A stretch of DNA of 64,000 nucleotides from positions 19,539,433 to 19,603,432 of the forward strand of contig NC_064439.1 of NCBI RefSeq assembly GCF_023343835.1, written 5' to 3'. This document shows, piece by piece, positions 59,036 through 64,000 of this stretch; the first letter of the stretch is position 1; each line of letters opens with the position of its first letter. The position numbers were made by a program, and so were the translations under genes. Origin of the DNA: Lagopus muta. Lineage: Eukaryota > Chordata > Aves > Galliformes > Phasianidae. The notes under the pieces were generated by a model. That model saw nothing but the letters and a program-made list of their open reading frames with translations, had not been told where the DNA came from and searched no databases.

Positions 59036-59886
59036 CGCCGCTGTAAGGACAGGAGCCCGCCGGGCAGCTCCGCCGCACTTGTGAAGGGCCGGTGGATCGG
59101 GGGAAAGCTCTGGGCTCAAAACGATAAGGAAATATCCTGTCACATGGGGTGCTTAGAAATAACAGGAATTCGCTGTTCAAACTTTGCTTTCCTAAGCTGA
59201 TTTTCCTCGGCGGAGGGAAGAGCCTCCTTCCAGGCACACGCAGGTGATAACGTGGTGATAGCTGAGAGGCGCGCCGGGCTGTTTTCCGCTGTTCTTTTTT
59301 TATCCCCTTTGCGACCCTGTCAGCGTCGCACGTGGATCGGCGCTCGCTTTTCCAAAAACACGAGCCCTGCAGAGGGCGGGGAAGGCCGGCAGGCTCCGAA
59401 CTGCCCGCACGGGACAGCGCTCCGCCCGCACCGCCACAGCCCCGCTCCTCCGCGCTGCGGGACGAGGGGAGACCTACTAATAGGAAACCAGGCTTTGGGC
59501 CGTGCCCCGTCGCTCCTCCCCCCAGGAGCAGGTGGAAGGTCCCGGCGGGGAAGGAAGGGAGCAGAGAAAGCATCGCTTCCCCAGACGAGTGTACCGGCTT
59601 TCCGCTAAGATGTGCCAATTTAAGTATCGTTCTGAAGCGGTGCCTTCAAAGCACAGCCGGCGTGGAGGTCTCGCAGCCCGGGGGGACCTCAGCAAATGCC
59701 TCGCGTTTTGGGGGGAGCAACACGGCATTGCTTAGAGCCTGAAGTTGGAACGCGGGCTGACGGGTCACAGGTGGATGGAGAGCATCAATCTTACTGCTGT
59801 TGTATATACAGAGGCTTTTGTAAAGTTTACTGAGTACAGTAACACCGCAGATGCAGCCTGATGGATTTCAGAAGCACTGAGCTTAC

Positions 59887-59985
59887 CCACGTACGTGATG
59901 TGTCCTCTGCTGTCATTCTCGTACCGCCAGGCATTTGGAAACTTCTGGTACATACAAGAAAATTTCAAAAGCCTCCTTGAAGCTT
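59887..59985 (-). other. Candidate 99-nt exon, gene unknown
   Basis: Upstream of gene 1 on the same strand. A pyrimidine-rich acceptor (TGTTTTTCCACTCAG) and a GTAAGC donor bracket 99 nt that are open in only one phase (1 to 1), reading RRLLKFSCMYQKF, then PNAWRYENDSRGHITYV. I do not recognise the peptide. It could be an exon of an upstream gene or a non-coding first exon region, or chance. Confidence 0.3.
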
Positions 59986-60788
59986 CTGAGTGGAAAAACA
60001 GAGCAAGCACCCATGTGAGCTTATTATGCAAGGAGACAGGTCAGAGTGAGTAAAATACTTTTACAGTGTCATTACAGAAGAAGAAACAATGGAGAAGAAA
60101 TCCAAGCTTATTTGAACTCCACAGCAAGGCTCTCAGTAACATAAGTAAGGATGCCAGCCAGCCAACTCAGCCATGCTGAACTCTTCTGTGGACAACTCAC
60201 AGGGAGTGAAAGAGGATGCTTTTCACAATTTCTTGTGACATCTGTGGATACACATAAAGGTCATGCAGAGCGTGGCCCAAAAACAGGAGGTGGAAAGCAG
60301 AGTTCTGTGTCATTATGTCAGTGGATTCTCACCTGGGAAACTTCAACCTGCAACTGATACAAATTCTCTTGCTGCAGTAGATGGCATCTATTTATTATTC
60401 TCTAACTGCCTAGAACGACCTTATGCTGAACTAATGAAAGACCCAAGTACTTCCACTGAGGAGATACAGCTAACTCAAATAATCATAGTACAACTTGAAA
60501 ATGAAGAATTGCCCCGTGTTCTAACATTGCCACCTTAGCAACATCCAGGCATTCAAAGTACATTTGAAAAATGCTTTTAGAGGGGAAAAAAAATATTTTA
60601 AGTCGCCTTAAGATCTGTTTACAAGCTTATTTTAATAACAGCAATAACTGGAACCCAAGAAAAGCGTATAGTGCCAGAAGGAACAAGTCACAAGATGGAG
60701 AGCAAATATTGCTTTCCTGATAGAATAATGGTATCTGTTAGACCACAACCCACACTTTGGGGAATCCTTGGTATTCTCTTGGCCAAAA

Positions 60789-61167
60789 AAATCATAGAAT
60801 TGCTCAGTTTGGAGAAAACCTCAAAATCATCAAGCCCAACCACAACCTGACCATACTACCCTAACTAACAACCCTCCACTAAATCATGTCCTCAGCACCA
60901 CATCCAAAAGGTTTTTAAACACATCCAGGGATGGTGACTCTACCACCTCCCAGGGGAGATTATTTCAGTGTTTAACACCCTTTCTGTAAAGAAGTTTTTC
61001 CTGATATCCAACCTAAACTTACCCTGGTTCAACTTAAGGCCATTTCCCCTCATCCTGTCACCAGTGAGAAGAGACCAACCCTGCTCTTGCTGTAAGCACC
61101 TTTCAAATATTGGAAGAAAGCAGTAAGGTCTCCCCTCAGCCTCCTTTTCCCCAGACTAAACAGCCTC
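60789..61167 (-). mobile_element. CR1 LINE fragment, 3' end
   Basis: Plus strand begins AATCATAGAATTGCTCAGTT, passes GGGATGGTGACTCTACCACC and AAGAAGTTTTTCCTGATATC, and ends near CAGACTAAACAGCCTCAG, the reverse complement of a CR1 3' region. Lies 1.75 kb upstream of exon 1. Confidence 0.92.
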
Positions 61168-61238
61168 AGTAAAGAGCAGTAAACAGCAAAGGGACACAAT
61201 ATGCAAAGTTTAGTCTCAATATAATTAAAGTCTTTAGA

Positions 61239-61265
61239 TTAAAAAAAAAAAAAAAAAAAAAAAAA
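61239..61265 (+). repeat. Poly-A run followed by poly-G
   Basis: About 26 A residues, then AGAGGGGGGGG. Close to the CR1 copy but not joined to it. Confidence 0.9.
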
Positions 61266-62772
61266 GAGGGGGGGGCTGCACATAAGCATCAACAGGTGTC
61301 TCACAAATAGGCAGGAAAATGGTAGTATTCCATATCTGACAGCGAGTGGCCATGCCAGGAATGAGGTATGCATGGAAAACAACAGAAGAGACCACATTCG
61401 GCCACTCTTGAAGGTTCCCAGGGCTCAACTGGACAAGTGCTTAACAACATGATGCAGTTTTCAAATTAGTCATGCTTCAAGAAGGGAGTCATACTAGATG
61501 ACTTCCTGAGATCCAACCATGAGACATTAGAAGAGCTCCTACTAAGTCTGGAATTCCAGTTATTCTTGGGATCTTCACCTCAGCAAATTACTTCTTTTCC
61601 TGATTCTCCAAAAAAGCCTTTTTCTCATTGCCTCTTGCACACACTGGAGGTACTGCCACTTCAAAGTCATTCCGAAAGTGGTACATGTATATATAAACAC
61701 AGACATATACACACAGTTGTATGTATGCCTTGGTGACCTGGATGAGTTTATTCACTCAAATCTCTATGTATCATCTGCAGCATACTGCTCAACAATAAAG
61801 TCTGAGTCTGGCTTGCTCCTTGGGAATCATCGCACAACTACATATACACGTTGTATACTCTCCAAGGGAAAGAATTTATCTCCTAGAGGACAACAGGATT
61901 CAGCAGTCTCAGGCTACAGAGAATTGTAGGTAAATAGTCACCAAATTGGATAATTCAATCTGCTAAATAACTAATGACAGGATACTACTTAAACATGCCC
62001 TAGCTAGACATATGTTTTCATCTTTCTCTGCGGGTAGCAAGCCAGCTGTCGTTTACATTTGGAACAGAAAGGCCTAGATTTCTCTGAAACAGGTCTGACC
62101 CTCTCCAGTTCTGGCACAGCCAGTACTTGCAACTGGTGACTGTTCCTGGCAAAATACCCTGAAAATGTGAAGTCACAGTAGCCCTTGATTTTTGATAGTC
62201 AACAGGAAGATGGAAAGTTCTATCTAAATGAAATCATATCCAGACGTGAAATATAATAACCCTTCTTCTGTTTGTTGTTTCACATTTGCATCCAAGATTT
62301 TTTTTTTGACGTTTCATGTGTGTTTCTGTGTCTCTTAGATGGCATTCAGTAGTTCTTTGTGCATTTCTAACATTTACGTTGTCATTTATGCTTTTTGCTG
62401 TTAAGTATATCTTTAGTACATCTGTTTACATGTTAACATTTGTGATGACATCATTTATCACAGTGCCTATCCTATATTAATAAGCTATATAAATAAGATA
62501 TAGGGCAGTAAAAAAAAAAAAAAACAGGAATTGGCAAAATCAATATTTAATTTTTGTACAAATCTTATTCCTCTGAAATGTTATTCAGAAATTGATTTTG
62601 ACACTTATAATTTCTGAAACCAAAACAGAATGTTTTAGGAGATGTAAAGTCAAGGCTTTAATACCTGTTGTCAGACAGCCTTCACCTAGTAAAAATCCCC
62701 TTGAGAATACCAATATTATTATGTATGATATTCACTTTAAATACAACTAATTCAGACATGTATCTGTGTCTT

Positions 62773-62800
62773 ATATATATTATATATATATATACATACA
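62773..62800. repeat. (TA)n microsatellite
   Basis: Short run of TATATA units in the upstream flank. Confidence 0.85.
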
Positions 62801-64000
62801 TATCACAATTTTGAATTCCAGCATTCTGCTTTTAGCACAAAGTAAGAACACAAGAATATCACTTTCCCCTGCATATGTTATAATAGCTTCATAAACATGC
62901 ATGGCTATTGGGAACGTGCACTCTCGTGACTCCTAACATGTCAAGTTTGGTTTATGCCTCACCCATATTATGAAAATAAAGAGGAATTTCCACACCCTCA
63001 CATATCTGGTTCCTTACAGCTACAAAAAAAGTGTTGCCTGCATAGTTAAAAGCCACGATAAACGCAGCCAGAAGTTAACAGATGTTTAAGGAAAATAAAG
63101 GAGTTCCAGATGGTTTTTTGCTTTCTATCATCATAGATTCACAAGAGGCAAAGTACATAAGACCCACGGCTGTAAAACTTCCAGTACATCTAAACAGATT
63201 ACTTTCTTTGATTCTAATTTCATTTTCCAGGGTATTCTGTTATGTCAGAGATACAGCTAGACATTGGATTGCAAGGACAGGACAGTTTTGTCCAAAATAC
63301 AGGTAGGAGGCCCTTAGTTATAAGGTGATCACATCTTCAAATCAGCCTATTAGGAGTCTCTTGAACACAGCCAAGACAGATCCACTTGGAAAAGAATTCT
63401 CTCTCTTAAACAAGACATCACTTCAGTGTATACTTTTTTTTTTTTTAATCTCAAAACCAGAAACTTCATAAGACATACATATTTCATAAAAAGACTGCAA
63501 AGAAAGACAGCCTGTTTAGAACCAAGAAGGAACATAGCCTTAAATTGGACCATGCTCTATTCCCTCATCTCATTTAAACAGAATCCAAACATACCAAAGA
63601 TTTTTCTGTTGAATTTTTGCACATGCACTCAGAGGCCTTTCAGCATTAAGACACTGATGTCTGGAAGTTCTGCAGTGCAACCTGCTGATGACTTCTCTCC
63701 TACTTCTTTCTTTCTGTATTTTTCTCTCAAATGTTTGATAAAGCCACAGGCTGCCATTTCTAATTTATTTAAGTGCCAAAAGTCTTTTAGTAAAACTACT
63801 TTTTAATTAACAAATTGAATACACATTTTTAATCCCTTCTTAACTTTACAAGTACACCAGTGATCTCCACAAGTTTTCTTTGTGCATAATACTACATGCA
63901 GTTGAAGAGTCAAAGTTCAGTATAATTTGGAACTCAGTAGGAGCTGAGCAGAGCACAGCTTGAAGTTAATACAATGCCATCACACTTTGATAGTAGTTTC

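Larger units (their letters stand above)
58735..59745. promoter_or_regulatory. CpG island over gene 1 exon 1 and promoter
   Basis: A sharp rise in G+C and CpG frequency compared with the AT-rich remainder, centred on exon 1 and reaching about 700 bases upstream. It includes GC-box-like GGGGCGGG at about 59021-59028. About 110 nt upstream of the ATG a CATGTGAC element (minus strand) resembles an E-box. No TATA box is placed with confidence and the transcription start is not determined. Confidence 0.75.
59986..64000. other. Upstream flank of gene 1
   Basis: No gene recognised. Contains a CR1 copy (60789-61167), a long poly-A run (61239-61265), a TA microsatellite (about 62773-62800) and short chance frames. 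Confidence 0.6.

Noticed and set aside
58711..59742. Several overlapping open frames of 80-215 codons on both strands over exon 1
   Set aside because: GC-rich CpG island DNA has few stop codons, so long frames occur by composition. Only the short signal-peptide frame has the right splice donor and homology.
60263..60538. 91-codon plus-strand frame upstream of gene 1
   Set aside because: No domain, no promoter or splice support; composition is compatible with chance.
1..64000. CRISPR arrays, operons, riboswitches or other prokaryotic systems, and tRNA or rRNA genes
   Set aside because: No regularly spaced repeats with unique spacers, no compact gene runs and no recognisable tRNA or rRNA sequence. 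The window is a vertebrate intron-rich locus.

Overview
The window is vertebrate genomic DNA, almost certainly avian. It has split genes with GT/AG introns and no operon-like packing, at least eight CR1 LINE fragments ending in the ATTCTATG-type octamer, and a degraded LTR-like fragment of avian type. A galliform (chicken-like) source is plausible but cannot be fixed by reading alone. The exon models below were built by hand from splice sites, reading phase and comparison with my knowledge of mammalian MRC1. No database search was run.

Both recognisable genes lie on the minus strand, head to tail, and both encode macrophage mannose receptor (MRC1, CD206) family proteins. Gene 1 is complete: 30 coding exons from the ATG at 59035-59033 to the stop at 10978-10976. 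Every junction keeps the phase, and the exons sum to 4377 nt, which is 1458 residues plus a stop (human MRC1 has 1456). The domain order is signal peptide, cysteine-rich ricin-B-like domain (CysR), fibronectin type II, eight C-type lectin-like domains (CTLD), one membrane span and a 43-residue tail. CTLD4 and CTLD5 keep the full EPN/WND calcium and sugar-binding set; the other six do not.

Gene 2 begins about 5 kb downstream, with its ATG at 5999-5997. Only exons 1-5 (signal, CysR, FNII and the first two thirds of CTLD1) are inside the window; the rest runs off the left edge. Its exon sizes and phases copy gene 1 (61/61, 402/399, 174/171, 165/165, 114/117 nt), so this is a tandem duplication. 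An expanded MRC1-like cluster (MRC1L-A to -E) is known in chicken; which members these are needs a search. Gene 2 has changed two residues in the CysR pocket, including the tryptophan that stacks on sulphated GalNAc in the mammalian receptor.

Layout, left to right: 1-5999 the 5' part of gene 2; 6000-10975 the intergenic spacer; 10976-59035 gene 1 (3' to 5'); about 58735-59745 a CpG island over gene 1 exon 1, with nothing comparable at gene 2; 59036-64000 upstream sequence with a CR1 copy and one candidate, unassigned 99-nt exon. Introns hold CR1 copies in both orientations, AT and homopolymer microsatellites, a 32-bp perfect palindrome, and a diverged duplication that brackets exon 23. I found no RNA genes and no bacterial-type features.
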